Assembly (NCBI RefSeq): GCF_000143535.2
Contig: NC_037322.1
Location: forward strand, 744,001-808,000
Reading direction: 5' to 3'
Length of the DNA: 64,000 nucleotides
Source: Botrytis cinerea B05.10
Taxonomy: Eukaryota; Ascomycota; Leotiomycetes; Helotiales; Sclerotiniaceae
Positions 33,251-46,241 of this stretch are shown one piece after another (the first letter of the stretch is position 1; each line of letters opens with the position of its first letter). The position numbers were made by a program, and so were the translations under genes. The notes below the pieces were generated by a model, which saw only the letters and a list, made by a program, of their open reading frames with translations, made no database searches and had not been told where the DNA came from.

Positions 33251-35385
33251 TTATAAGCCCAACGCTACAAAAACCACACACCCCAAAAGTCCCGCCATCC
33301 AAGTCAACCCTCCAAGCCCTCCGCCACCTACCACCGGCACTGAAACATGTTTCTCCGCATTCGACTTCTTCGAATCTGCGGCTGTACCCGTCCCCGTACT
33401 TGAACTCGAACTCGAACTCGAACTCCCAGTAGCTCCGGGAGTAACAAATTCTTTCTTCCCCCCATCAAAGCTCATACATTGAGTCGGAAGCAGCATACTC
33501 GTTCCAGCAAGCGTAGCCGTCGTCCCTACATTTTCCACAAAATGTAAATCCGGAACCGTCAGTTGAATACCGGCTTGGAGTCCTATTGCTATATCTGCTT
33601 GTGGAACAATATTTGTGAGAGAGGAGAAATAGTCTAGGTCTTTAACACTTGAGGAAGAGCTTTGAGCTGGATTGCAGTTTTCATCTACCGAGGTGAGTTC
33701 GGAGATTGTAACGGAGAGAGCGGGAAGATCAAGAAAAGCGCCGGCGGCTATAGACCCATCTCCTGATAGTATATTAACACCGAGGAGAATTTGGGAATGA
33801 AGGGCGAGAGAGAGAGTTAAGGATATGGAGGAATCGGTCGCAGTAAGGGGAAGAGCGGTGATGGAGGAGTCGCTAAAACCAGAAGATGTTGATTCGGTAA
33901 GGTTTCCAATATTAAGTCGGATGGAGGAATTATCTGGGGCGGAAACGTCGAAACCGTAAGTGAAATTTAGATTTTTCGAGACGCCGATGGAGCCTTGAAT
34001 TGCAGGAACCCACATTGGGCCTATTGCGGCAATATCTGGGATCTAAAAGATGTGTTAGAATACCTGTGAGAGACATATTCCTGGGTTGAAAAGATGCGGG
34101 GTAAATTTATGACATACCTGAAAACCTGGTAAAGCCAATGTCATAAGATTCATAATGTAGGTTTCTGTAAATGTTCCCGCAACTGCAGTATCAATTTCAA
34201 TATGGGCACCGAATCCATTGACTACCATATCGAAATAACCATTTTCTACAAAGTTCACTGCTTTCTTTGTATCGAGAGAGGAGTTGCTAACATTAAACAC
34301 GCCCTGAGTCATTTCGATTGAACCTTCAATTGAACAATTGCTACAACTTATTGATAAAGATCCGCCTACACCATCATTTCTAATCATATACGTTAGTCAC
34401 ATTGAGCTGATAAACTAAAGTTAATGTATAAACGTACGAAGTAGCGAAAGACCCGAGATTAAAACCCGCCGGTACCGAATATCCAATGTCATGAACTGAT
34501 GTGTCTGAGGTGGGTGTTGCTGATGGCGCTGATGGAAACGAGACGGTTTCAGAAGACGATACTGAAACTGACGAAGTAATTCTTTTGCGCAAATCATTGT
34601 GTATACGGAGGGCGCTACTATCGTATTTACCCATTCCGAATTTTACTTCCATCGTATCGTAGGCATCGCTCCATTCAATTCGTCGCACGGAGAGTATAGC
34701 GGTACTGGACTTGAAAACATATTCAACGTTGGATACTCTATTGTGATTATTAGTAATTTTCAACACATTGTTACCATTTCCCCTTACAAATATGGAGCCC
34801 GCGCATTTTGGTCATTACACCCGGCGTGCGATGAAATGACCAAGAATTCTGATAAATCTTTCCATTCTTTCTTTGCTCCAAGTAACAAATTTTCCGAGGG
34901 AAACTGAAGAATAATAGTTGACTTTGAACATACAATGTTCTTGACATTGAGTTCAATATCTTCCAATGCGACGGCAGGTAATTTATATTTCATCGATGTG
35001 GATGCAAATCTCGAATGTGCCCCTCGAATTATCGAATCATCTATGCATCATTAACACCTTGCCAAATCATAGTAACAAAGCATGAAATGTTCCTTTCGCA
35101 TTTCGGTATATAATTGGTAATCGAAAGAATCCAAGCAAAGAGATGAGGAGCAATCGAGAGAGAACAAAACGTACGATCAGCATAATGATGAGTACACTCC
35201 AAATCCGGTTTAAAACTGGCAAGTCCTCGTTTCTGTTCCGCAGAACGCACAGTGATAGCTCCTAAACTGGTCGTTTGTCTTGAATCGAAATCCCGTGGAG
35301 AGATCTTGACATCACTGCTATACAAAGCCGCGACAGCCTCAACACAGGCTAGCACCGAAGCTAAACTCTCGTAGCGAAACAACAT
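33251..35385 (-). CDS. GPI-anchored cell-surface protein with DUF7029/DUF7223-like regions
   Basis: Exons at 35385-35175, 35040-34788, 34737-34438, 34379-34118 and 34042-33251 give 605 residues. All four introns are GT-AG and the frame closes. An N-terminal signal peptide covers about residues 1-20. Residues of about 75-170 match the pattern I associate with DUF7029 (VALEDIEL, SSHAGC, a VEYV...WSDAYDTMEVKFG block). A Ser/Thr-rich linker follows, then a DUF7223-like beta-rich region starting at SISCSNCSIEGSI. Near the C-terminus come a Ser-rich stretch, small residues suited to GPI attachment, and a hydrophobic tail (GLLGCVVFVALGL). It should be an extracellular, cell-wall or membrane-bound glycoprotein. 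The function of these families is unknown. Confidence 0.87.
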
Positions 35386-36938
35386 TTTCGTTAAACAAAT
35401 ATATGTATCAAAGCTTTCTTAGGCGAAATGGAAAGCGATCAAAGCTCGAACCAATTGACCCCAGGAACTAATCTAATAACAAGAGAGAAAGAAATGCAGA
35501 CACTCGACGTCAGTCAGTACCCATCCAATCTATATTAAGATTCCCATTTGGCCCCCAAATCAATTGTCGCGAGAAATTACGTGCCGCATCCTTCACGCCA
35601 GAGCCTGACAGCCTCGTTCTGCAGCTTATACTAATGTGATACGTAGGATCTAACGCAGAGATAACATGGAGGGCTGCGCATTTCTCGGGTTGCATCGAAG
35701 TTCCCAAACTGGTAATTCAGGGTACGTAGAACCTGGGAAGAGCCTCTTCTCGACCCACCCCTCCCTTCGCGAATCCCCACCCAGGTGATAAACCCCTGCG
35801 AACGAGTGATTGGAAGTGCAGATTTTCGAAGATCCTCCTCTACTAGTAGAAATTCCCAAAAGGTTTGGCATACATATCTTCTCCACGAGATGAAATTGAA
35901 TAAATGCTAAAATCTATCGAATGTGAATCCATGCTTATCAAAAAGGTCATTTGAGCCGATGTCTTTCTCAAACATCACAATATAAACCCCGAAACAATCC
36001 AGCCCCCAAAACCGATCTTCTCCGCAAACGCTTCTGAAGACAACACAGCCCATGCATTTACCTGGGTAATCAACGACTCCACATTCGCAGTCTGCAACAC
36101 TGTCACAGATAATTGTGCAGCCAGAAGAAATACTACGCCGAAGCTAATAAATGCACGTACCACAAGCCTGGTCTGCTTTTCCTAGCCGCGGATTTGTAGA
36201 CTTTCTGGTAGCACAAGTTAAGTCGATTTGGTGTTTCAGCATCTACGGCGCAGCCAGCGAGGCACACGGAGCAATTGATGCATTTCAGGCTAATACTTCT
36301 ATCACAATCGAGCCAAAACACAGCCGAACATTTTTTTTATCCCAGAAGCACCGCGCAATGTTTTGGTTCTGAAATCTCTAAATATAGAGACAGAGTAGGT
36401 GGAACCTAACTGGATCAGTTTACGAATGACGAGAGGCTTTGTTCACCACTAAATGGAAATTGCCCAAAGATATCTTGACCCATGATCTTTTTCAATTTCA
36501 ACATCGGAAAGAGGCTCAAAGAAGATTGTTCGTTATCTTTAGACATTCGAGCGCAGCGAGGACTGGGGGTTTGGGGGCTTGCCCCCATAAAAGATATGGA
36601 TCAACGTACATGTGCTCATTGTGGAATTGCACAAAATTGAAATGAAAAATTTAACAATGCCCAAAAGAAATTTTAAACAAAATGAAAAATTCTCATTCTG
36701 TCTACAAGTAATAATCTATCTATTCATCCTTCATCCTTCATTTCGTGCATTGGGGGTATGTTCATCACGTCATAACTTATAAAAACCTTTTTATCTCCTT
36801 CCCATCAATCTATTCATTCTGGTATTTTTCCAGACCGAGTATATAGTATCGTATTCAGTTCGATACCACTGCAGTCAAAAATCAGAAATCCATTCATTCC
36901 ACCAAATTATTCCTAAAGAAAAGTCTCTAAATATGCAA
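35386..36938. other. intergenic region with possible gene debris
   Basis: This is about 1.55 kb without a supported gene. A minus-strand frame at 35975-36163 has one membrane-like helix (ISFGVVFLLAAQLSVTVL) followed by a possible intron donor, but no convincing start or upstream exon. A compact GC-rich hairpin lies at 36573-36586. Confidence 0.45.
36573..36586. repeat. GC-rich hairpin
   Basis: GGGGGC-TT-GCCCCC is a perfect 6-bp inverted repeat preceded by another G5 run. It stands out sharply from the AT-rich surroundings. Confidence 0.8.
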
Positions 36939-39900
36939 TCACAAGTTTTGCAATGATGGGTGTCCGTTCAACAATTCTGGGTGACTTCCACCAATGAACT
37001 TAACAACACCCTTAACCTTCTCTCTGGTCTCAATCTCCAATTGTTCAACTGGCTCGCCGAGAACTGCAGCAAATACAGGAATCAATTTTGGAGTGAGTTG
37101 CAAAATTGTTTGGTTGCTTTGACTGTAAAGGCCTGCAATCATTTCAAAGATTGGTTCATTCTCTTCGTAATCTTCCTTGAGTGGCAATAATCCAGCCATG
37201 ACTGGGAGGATATCGTTAAGTGGAACAGCATCTTGATGAGCCATAATCATACGGGAAACACATCCACAGGCGTTATCAATGGAACGGGCATGGTTAGTTT
37301 GGAGTAAAGGCTCGAGCTTGCTAAGGATGTTGTTGTATGATGGGAGGTAGGTAGCGCTATCTTGAGAGTGGAAGATCAAAAGACCAGTACCATAAGCGGC
37401 ATTTGACTTTGCCTCAGGGTCGGTATCGGAGAGGCGTTTGAGGAGAACTGGCAAGAGGGAGGCAGTGAAAGGAGTGATGGCTGATCCCATGTGGCCAGTG
37501 ATTTCAGCAATGACACCAATAGCGGTGGATCGCTCGAATGGAGTGTTAGAAGAGGCAAACTTCTTGAGTGGCTTCTCAAACTCCTTGAAGATCTCGGCAA
37601 ATTGGGCACCGAGAGCGAGAGCAAGGTTCGAGGTAAGGTCAAGAGCGGTATCAATGACGAGCCAGTCATATTCGGAAGATTCAGCATCTTCCTCTTCAGG
37701 TGACTCTAGTTCATCACCAAGATCTTGTTGACATGGGTGAAGACGCATAATGACAGCGAAGATGACGTTCTTGATGGCTTCAGCAAAGTTTGGTTGAGCC
37801 AAAATAGCTGGTCCGCAAAGCTTCAAGGTAGAAGCGACGTTGCGGTTAATATCAGTAACGACACCACTATTTTATAATGTTAGTTACTATCTTAAAGATA
37901 ATTCATACAAATGAATGATAGTAAGAATGATCAGGAGTAGATACGCGTTCGCAGCATGTGCAACTTGTGCATCTGAGTGAGCTGGGTATAACGTCATGTT
38001 GTTCATCATTTCATGCAATAGGAAAAAGAAAAGAAATTTTAGCTTACCGGTCATATTCATCCTCCCAAAGAGACATTGTAGCAGTTGTAACAATCTCTCC
38101 CATTCTGACCAATTCAGGAGTTGGTTCAGTTGCCATAGGCAAACCAGGGGTCCACTTTGTTCCAGTCTTATCTTCCATCATGCTGTAAAGGCAAGCGTAT
38201 GCTCTCCACATTGTGCTGATGGCAGTCTTTCTAACACCTTCGTAAGAGTGTTCAACCAAAGGAGAAATAGCCTCAATGGTTCTCTCAAAATATGGCATGT
38301 AGTGTTGACGAGTATGGGTGAGAATATCACCAATGACTTCAACTGCGACTTCTTTCTCCATTGCAACGGCGGTAACTGCAGTGAGATCATCCCAGTCCTC
38401 ATCATCGTCGTCATCATCCATGTCATCACCCTCCTCAACATCTGTAGCACCAGCAACCTTGACCTTCTTGCCAGCGACAATGACTTCTTCGCCGAGCAAT
38501 TCTTGAGCATGTTCACCGAGCTCAACTTCAAGGTTATCTTCTTCTTGGTCCAAACAAGCAGCCAAAGCAGTAACAACTCCCTCAAGGAAAGGTGTGAACT
38601 CCTCTTCGTAAACCTTTGCCAAGGTACTCCAGAGAATGTAACTGGTTTCCTTCAAACGTGGGTGGTCAAGGTGTAAAGCTTCTTCACTTGCTTGCATCAA
38701 TGGCTTGACGTAAGGTTGGAAGACCTGAGCACCAACAGCTGCTGCCATGCTACCAATGGAATCACAGACAGTAGCACGGAGGTCGAGCTCATCATTGCTT
38801 GACTTCAATTCAACAAATTGTGCCAACTTCTCAATGGTGTCCTTGAAGAATGGAAGGAATTCCTTCTCAGCAGAGCTTGCAAGGGAACCGATAGCACTTG
38901 CGGCAGCAGATTTAACACCGACATCTGGGTGGTCCAACAATTGAGTAAGACGTGGGACAAGAGTTGGGAGGTAGTTCTTGACAATGTCTTGGTCCATTCC
39001 CTCAGTCAAGGAATCCAAAGCACCACATGATGCCTTCATGGTATCAAGAGTTTGCTTGTCATTGTTTCCACTGGCTGCATATTGCATAGCAGCATCGAGG
39101 TTCTTGAGAAGAGCAGGAATGAGGTGCTCGTGAGTGCTTTGGAGATCTTCAGCAAGATCATCTGCCAATCTTGCAACACCGTTAAGAGCTGCATGTCTGA
39201 CACCACTTTCTGGATCTTCGAGGAGTTTGAAGACGATAGGTAAGAAACTATCCATTTGAGTACCGACGAAATCTGGTGCACCTTCAACACACATACCGAG
39301 TGCAAGGATACCAGCTTGACGATATCTTGGATCTTGATGGTTGGAGAATTGTGGAAGAGCGTTAAGAAGAGGAACAATAACTTGACGAGGTGGCAAGCTT
39401 TCTGCGAGTAAACCGAGAAGACCCAATGCAGAACGAGCTGGAGAGGTCTCATCATCTTCATCATCATCATCTTCAAGTTCGGTAGCGATTTGCATGCTGG
39501 TCATGGTGATCTTCTCACCCAAATCCTTGGTGCCTTGAATCTTCATCTTTCTATATCTGGTGCATTGCATGATGAAAGACAAAGCTTGAGTTCTTGCATC
39601 ATTCTCGTTGTTGGTGTTTGAAGCAACCTCAAGCATGAAGTTGCAAAGGTCTCTGAAGTGAGGTGCGATCAAAGCTGATTCACATCCCAACAAAGTTTGG
39701 AAAACCTCGAAAGCTTGTACGGTGCGGTCCTCCTCCTTGGAATCAATGAAGTTCTTCAAGACACTGACCATTTGTGGGAAGATCTCAAGGAAAAGTTTCA
39801 AACTTTCTGGATCCTCATCTGGCTCGATCATAGTAGCAACGGCGCCAAGGCAGATCAAAGTGTTGATTCTGACATCAGTGCTCTCTTGATCGTGGATGGT

Positions 39901-40462
39901 TTTGCTGAGAATGGAGAACAAAACAGCGGTTTGCTCGGCGAAGTATGGTGAAGCAGTCTCGAGTAAGGTAAAGAGAATGAAAACTCCGACCTCACGGTGT
40001 GAGACTTGAGGAGAGCCTGCGGCTTGTGCGAGAGTATCTGGTAGGTCGGCCCATTGTCCGTTTTCGATATCTTGACCTGCAATAGCGGCAATAACACGAG
40101 CACCAGAGTGTCTAACCAATTTAACCTCCTCGTTTAATGTCTTTTGTAGAAGTTGTTCTCTGATTTGTTGTTTTTGTGCATCTGAAATGTTTTTCCAGTG
40201 CTTCTTGACCAAGCGTTGAGCCTCGACGGCGGCTTGTTGTCTAATTGCTTGATCTCCATGAGCGATGAAGATCTCGATAAGCCAGAGAAGGGATTCTGGG
40301 TTTGGGTAATAGTTCTTTCTTAATTCTGTAGTTGCAGCCTTGACACGCTCCGTATCAGCTGTAATGAGGGAAAGATTAGCAATGGAGGGGCATCTTGCGA
40401 TTTGGGAGACACTTACGAATCTGAACGCCCTGTAAGAGCTCTAAGAATTGTTGTTGATCCAT
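36939..40462 (-). CDS. KAP123: karyopherin beta Kap123 / importin-4
   Basis: Exons at 40462-40417, 40358-38048 and 37866-36939 give 1094 residues, close to yeast Kap123 (about 1113). Introns are 58 and 181 nt. The protein is a solenoid of HEAT repeats throughout. It starts with a helical N-terminus resembling the importin-beta Ran-binding region (LWLIEIFIAHGDQAIRQQAAVEAQRLVKKHW). The acidic insertion near residues 580-605 (DVEEGDDMDDDDDDEDWDD) is typical of the Kap123/Importin-4 group. It carries ribosomal proteins and histones H3 and H4 from cytoplasm to nucleus in a RanGTP-dependent way. The short 46-nt first exon with MDQQQFLELLQ matches the family start. Codon choice looks like that of a well expressed gene (frequent AAG, GTT, CTC). 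Confidence 0.97.
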
Positions 40463-41196
40463 TTTCAAAATATATTTACACGTATCGCATGCAAATACTG
40501 AAAATGATTGAAAAGGAATGACGAGAGAAAAAAGTTCAAGTTTGGGGTTCAAAATATTATCTTTAACTTTTTTTTTTACCATGGCCGATGTGGGGGAGCA
40601 TGCCCAGGGTCTTTTTAGTTTTGTTCTTGCCTCAGGCTACCACAGATCCACTCGCATTACGGCTCGTATCCATGGGTTGTGGATAAAAATTGATTCTTTT
40701 GATTTGATTCTATTCACAAGATTCAATGCTACAAGATTAGAAGTCATTTAACACGGCAAAGCGCGGGAAAGATGTTGAATATATGATGACACATCATTAC
40801 GACAAACACACCACTAATAGACACAGACGCACCGATATTCATTCTACAGGGAAATTGCCTTTGCCAGATCTCGGCTCTTGAAGAAAAGAAAAAATCTTGG
40901 GTCAACGTGGTTTGACTTTGTGGATAAGACAGAGATTCCTGGCACACCCAATTCACTTCACAGGTGATCTTGCGAGTCCATGCATGTTTCTCGATCATTA
41001 CTGGCGATAGTGTACTAGCCCTCTCATAAGGGTAAGATATCTTGGCGAAAGTAATAAATTCAAAGATTCCCTATCAAAAAGCAGATCCTGTCTACACGAT
41101 TTCACGGTGGAAACTCATCTAATGCAGCTATCAGTGTAACCCTCACCGTTCTGAGCATCCTCTCTTTCCGCACGTAAGTAATTTACCGGAAGTCCT
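40463..41196. promoter_or_regulatory. KAP123 upstream region
   Basis: About 730 bp between the KAP123 start and the tyrosinase 3' end, both on the minus strand. A poly-T/A tract lies near 40566-40578. No other gene is seen. Confidence 0.5.
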
Positions 41197-42481
41197 TCAG
41201 TATTGATAGCAAAAAAGATCAGAAGTGGTCTCCATGACATCAGCAACGGCAAGGTTTCGACGCAGACCTCCCATATCCAACGTGTCGTCCAGTGAGGCAC
41301 GCCTCAAGGTGTCCTTGTTGGATTTTCCATTGTACTCCTGAAGTCTGTTTTTCGGGTCCATCATCTGCCAAATCCACCACAGTCTGTCTAGATTTGTATG
41401 ATGTAGGAAGAATACGGGATCTGCTCGCGGAGGTCAGTAATGAACTATGAGCAATGGCTGCTTTATCAGACATACCGTAAGGTCCTGTAAACTTGCTAAA
41501 TTCCCCACGAATACTCCCCGAAACAAATCGATGAGCATTGTGTTCGATTCGTTGCGCAAAAGCTTCGAAATTGCCTTCTCTCATAATGTCTTCCACTACC
41601 CCGGGTCGGACTAAGTTACCTAAGTCTTTCATCTCAGCACCGGATTTGAAACCACGTGACAGGCAATGAGGATAGTAGTCATTATCGTAGAACATGGCCG
41701 TCAATCCGGCGAAAGGTCCGTCAATTACACAATGGCCGTCACCTACAGATGTCTCGGCATCGAGGTTCCCATCGCTGCCAAAATTGTCATGGCCCCAGAT
41801 TGGTGCCCGTGAGAAATCTTCCCAGTCAAGCGACCAATCCCAATATCTTGTATATACGATTAGTAACCTCAAACACAGTGCTGTAAGTGGGCGAGACATA
41901 CGGGAGAGTGCCAGTGTAGGAGCAATCATCCTTTAATGCGTTCTCATAAATCTGTATATAATATCTGTGCCAAGGTAGGAACGCGGAAGCTTTATGCGCT
42001 GCACAACACTACATCAGTACGTGCTATCATTGATGGACGAAGAGTGATTGAGCATACTACTGGTTGACGTGTATCTGTGAACCCAGGGGAAATCGTCATA
42101 AAGGGTGCCGTTATTCCTTACTCTGGATGGCTTGGTGGCCAGACACTGCACGGCAGCAAGATACTCAGCCTTCTCTTGACCGCTTAAAGTTCGCCATTCT
42201 TGGCGTGTAGCAGGATTGACGCATTTCCACTGGGATACAAAGCCATTAACAGACTTGAACGAAAAGAGTAATCTTTGCTCGAAATACACAGCCCATGTGG
42301 AGCCTATCGAAAGACAGAGCAACATGACAATGCCAACAGCCCACGCAGGATTTAGTCCGATTGTTGGACCGGTGCTTCTGACAACTACGCGGCTGTCATT
42401 GTCTTTTTGTTCTTCTACTTCGCGGTCGAAGCTTTCGACAGGAGAATAGATGAGTTTTTGCGGACGAATGAAGAACATCAT
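41197..42481 (-). CDS. membrane-anchored tyrosinase-like copper oxidase
   Basis: Exons at 42481-42061, 41998-41902, 41846-41476 and 41420-41197 give 370 residues with three GT-AG introns. A single N-terminal transmembrane helix lies at about residues 45-66, so the catalytic domain probably faces the lumen or outside. The tyrosinase central domain follows: WRTLSGQEKAEYLAAVQCL, the copper-A segment with HKASAFLPWHR (His near 142 and 151, plus VHR near 135), PYWDWSLDW, and copper-B with HNAH near 275-278 and DPVFFLHH near 303-304. Two adjacent ATGs start the frame; I chose the first. The family oxidises monophenols or o-diphenols, as in pigment or phenolic-natural-product pathways. Its neighbour upstream is an NRPS-like adenylation protein, which suggests a joint metabolic role. 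Confidence 0.93.
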
Positions 42482-43414
42482 GAAACAAAATTTGGTGTGG
42501 TAATGAATCGCAGAAAGAAAATGAATATTGTTGGCAGTTGAGACCCGGCTCCTCAAGCCTTTTGAACGGATTATTGCAGAACTTATATCCTCTGTCTCCC
42601 ACTTGGGGATTTACATTTTGTCCCCTCTTATCTTTCTCCATAGGAGGCGCTCAAGAATTATCGCCGAGTTTCGTGCGACATGTACCGCACACTCGAACCA
42701 ATTGCAATCTAGTCCAAGAAGCTTCCTTATCATTTCCTCTCACCCGAAATAGGTAATCCTCCTGCTTGCTAATGGTAAGCTCACATCTGCCGACAGTATT
42801 CTGCAGAAACCCCAGTATATTCTACCCACGTCAGCGCATATTTTTCATGCACCCAGAGATCAATGCGTACGTTTTGAGGATTTTATAATGCACACAATGA
42901 CCGATATGGAGAATGATGGCTGCACCAGGGTACATCCTCAAGGTACATTTTTCAGAATATAATATATGATGTAACTCATGGATGCATATTTTCTATACAG
43001 GAGGTTGGATTGCAAGATCTTCCTGGTCTTGGAGGACAAACTTTATCCTGATTTCGCCAACTCAGCGCCATCGTGGTGCATAAGTGTAACAGTAATATAG
43101 ATTACACGAAGGGGGATATTAATCTTTCACGTGAAGACTGCAATTATTTCCTCCTATTCCAGTCCTGTTTTGTTGCAGGGTTCAGATTTTCGGAATGTGC
43201 TTCGTGTTTACTGTGTCAATTTGAGATTTCGATTTAATCTTTAACTTTCTCCGTTTCTCCTTCAAGGTGTCTACCCCTTTTGAGTAATCAAGCGAGTTAC
43301 CAGACGGGTTGCTGCTTACGAATCGTCCATTTTACCATTGATGTATCCTAATTACAGGGGAGATGTCTGGAATGTCTGATCATTGGAAATTCTCCCGGGG
43401 CGTTATCTGAAACT
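42482..43414. other. intergenic region between tyrosinase and NRPS-like gene
   Basis: About 930 bp. I looked here on the minus strand for the carrier and reductase domains that normally follow an NRPS-like adenylation domain and found none. Confidence 0.55.
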
Positions 43415-45092
43415 TCAGAACGGAGTATCCTTTAATGTCGAGTACATCTTATCCAACTCTTCTCGATACAGATCCTCTGTTATTTTGCGTAAGATCGTCC
43501 CTTTACCCGCTCTGACCATAGGTTTATCAGCTGCTGCAAAAGCAATTAGACCCTTTGTAATTCTTCCTTGACTTTGCTGTTTCTCGTTCCCTAATTCAAT
43601 CGTGGGCCAAATCTCATTCACTAGAGTATTCCTTTCATCCTCGTTTCTTGGTGTATTTCTTGCTTCTATAAGCAAGGAAACCTGCATTCTTCCTTGTCCA
43701 CAGACTACTGCTGCAACTACAGAGGGATGCGCATTGAGTAGATTTTCTATTGTCATCGGGTTGATCTTTTGTCCGGTAGAACAGACAATCACATCATCGG
43801 AGCGTCCCTCAAACAACCATAGGTTCTCCTTAGTTGGATGCTTTGAAAAGAGATCCTTAGTCGAGTACTCAGTGAGATGGGGAAATGTTGAGAAGATTCC
43901 TTGTGAAAGCTCAAGCTCTGGGTCACGAACAAAATATAGTTCATAGAGCTCTCCAACAAAAGGTCGAAGTTGCAGACCCATTCGTGAACTGAAATTCACA
44001 TATTCCCAATCGTCTGCATCTGTGATTTGGAGAGCAAAGAACCCCGTTTCTGTGGCGCCAAAATTGACAAAAAGATGGGTGTACGATTTCAACACGTTTC
44101 CGATTTCTCTTGGAAGTGGGCCACCTCCATAATTCAGGTAGCGAAGCTTCCGAATGTTTTCGAGGTAGATGGGATTCTTCGCAATTGGGGCCAAAGTTGC
44201 AGGACTGATGAAACTTGCTTCAAGATTTCCATATACGTGGATAGAGTTCGCTATCTCGGCAGTCATTGGACCAGGTGGGGCAAGCACCAACTTGGTGTCG
44301 GAATAGATGGAAAATGCGATGAAGCATAATGCGGCACTGTGGAACAACCCTAGCCCAAGAAAAACTCTCTTGTGTCTGTATAACGAAAGTGCGATTGGAG
44401 TCTCACCGGGTGATTTGAGCATGAACGTGTCATGGTGAGCGATGGTTCCGTGGGTTAAGATGATGGGTTTAGGAAACCCCGTGGAACCAGAAGTGTGTAA
44501 TACGACGTATGGTTCATGTCTCGCTTGCTCAAAGGTCTTTTCATATGGATACAACGGTACATCACCATCTGCGAGTAGCTTTTGTAAACTCTGAATTTCT
44601 AGAGTCCGCATTTGTCTCTTTGCGAGCACTGTCTGGATTATGGGTGGTAAAACTTCTGGAATCAAGACAATCTCACAATTCAACTTTTCTAAGAGCGCGA
44701 CGTGTCCCTCGGCGCTGTTCCATGGAGAACTGAAGAACATCTTTAATGAGCGTCAGTAAAAGTGAATTTCCAATCATGGCAGAGGGACAAACCTGATATC
44801 CAGTCTTGATAGCAGCAAATAACAGTATGACGTACCGCAAATCTTGAGGTCCAACATAGTTCAGCGTCTCGAAGCTTCTGCTACATCCCAGGGTTTCCTC
44901 TATCCACCACGCGCAACGACTGATAGCTCGAGAGAGATCTCTGAAATCAACGTCTCGAAATCCATCTTGAATATTTGTGGACTTGGGTATGGATACAAAA
45001 ATGCGACTGGGATCACCCGCACCTAATTCGTCAACGACATTAGGGAGGAGCCTTCTCCCTTGGTTACTCAGCGACCCTATATCTTCAATCAT
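43415..45092 (-). CDS. NRPS-like adenylating enzyme, adenylation domain only
   Basis: Exons at 45092-44793 and 44740-43415 give 541 residues joined by a 52-nt intron. Adenylate-forming motifs are complete: A3 LHTSGSTGFPKPI, A5 NFGATETG, A7/A8 region FEGRSDDVIV and A10 KGTILRK. The beginning (FRDLSRAISRCAWWIEETLG...LNYVGPQDLRYVILLFAAIKTGYQ) matches NRPS-like carboxylic-acid reductases and related fungal enzymes. In those proteins a phosphopantetheine carrier and a terminal reductase follow. Here the frame stops 19 residues after RKITEDLY, so both are missing. It could work as a free-standing acyl-adenylate or CoA ligase, or be a truncated relic. It should be cytosolic. It lies next to the tyrosinase and points the same way. 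Confidence 0.86.
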
Positions 45093-46241
45093 ATTGCACA
45101 ATAGCCTCGGGTCTTTGATTGTTTTGGATATAAGCTGTGGTCATCGATGGTTCACATTCAATATACGTTTATCTCGTATTTATGTTAGCCCAAAAGAATT
45201 CTTCTAAAGTTGTCTCGCTGTCTTCGCGATTATCACCTGGGTTGTTGCTATCCTTTATCAGTTTAGCGTTGTGGTCGTACGTTCTAGGAGCTCAGCTTAT
45301 AATGGTGTGCACCCATTGTATGCAAAGGTCGGACCTGCTCACATCGCAATCCATGCGTTATTGTACCCCCATGCCCCCACTCACCAACGACGCCACCATG
45401 CATTATCGACCACTACTTCACCCTCGCACAAGCGTAAGACGGTCCATCCATACCCCGTTTCTCGCAAGTCTCTCCCGTATCGAAGACCCCTAGATTTGAT
45501 TTTACCCTTCGCGTGGAAGATGACCTGGCCGTTCGCGTTGTTCAAAACAAGGAATCGAGTGTGATGTATGCAAAGCGCTCTTATCTGGATCGCCGAGTGC
45601 AACGGCATATCACAGCAACCGTCTGATAGGTTTTTCCACGCAGAACATTGCAGGGTTGCGCGATCTCACCCTTAATACTGAAAATGCAATATCCGGACAT
45701 AAAGCGGCAATAGCATTCGGCAATGGATAAACTAGGCTTTGGGGACGTTTATACAAGCTTTGTGGACCTCCTTAGCCTAGGGTCTCAATGCAAAGCCTTT
45801 TCTTGGCCAATAAACGAAGACGAATTATTCATCCACGCAATCTTTATTTGGAATATTCAACTGTGACAGGTTTCTGCGCCATTTGCAAGCAGACTTTGCC
45901 CCAGCTTATATGCTCTTCGTGAAGCTTTTTGGAGACCGAGTGGTTGCCTGTCGCTCCTGGGACAAAGACGTTGCATTCCGTGCTCATCTAATGGCATGCG
46001 AGTATCAGTCATTGGACACATTGACCGTTGCAGAATAGAGTGAAGACCTGGGTCAATAATTCCAAGGTGTTGACAGTATTTTCTGTGCCGCATGAAAGAT
46101 GCGATCCCAATCAATCCATATCTATGGGTGTGCAGACAGGAGAGATAACCAACAGTTTTGTTTCCACATATCTTGACCCGTTCTCCCCGGAGCCATTCAT
46201 CCTAAACTTCCTCCTTAACTCACATCACACTAGACTATACT
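45093..46241. promoter_or_regulatory. divergent region between NRPS-like gene and third receptor
   Basis: About 1.15 kb between divergent starts. No additional gene is visible; short frames around 45137-45608 show no motif. Confidence 0.45.

Noticed and set aside
35975..36163. Short minus-strand frame with one hydrophobic helix
   Set aside because: No upstream exon, poor start context and no family match, so it is not called as a gene.
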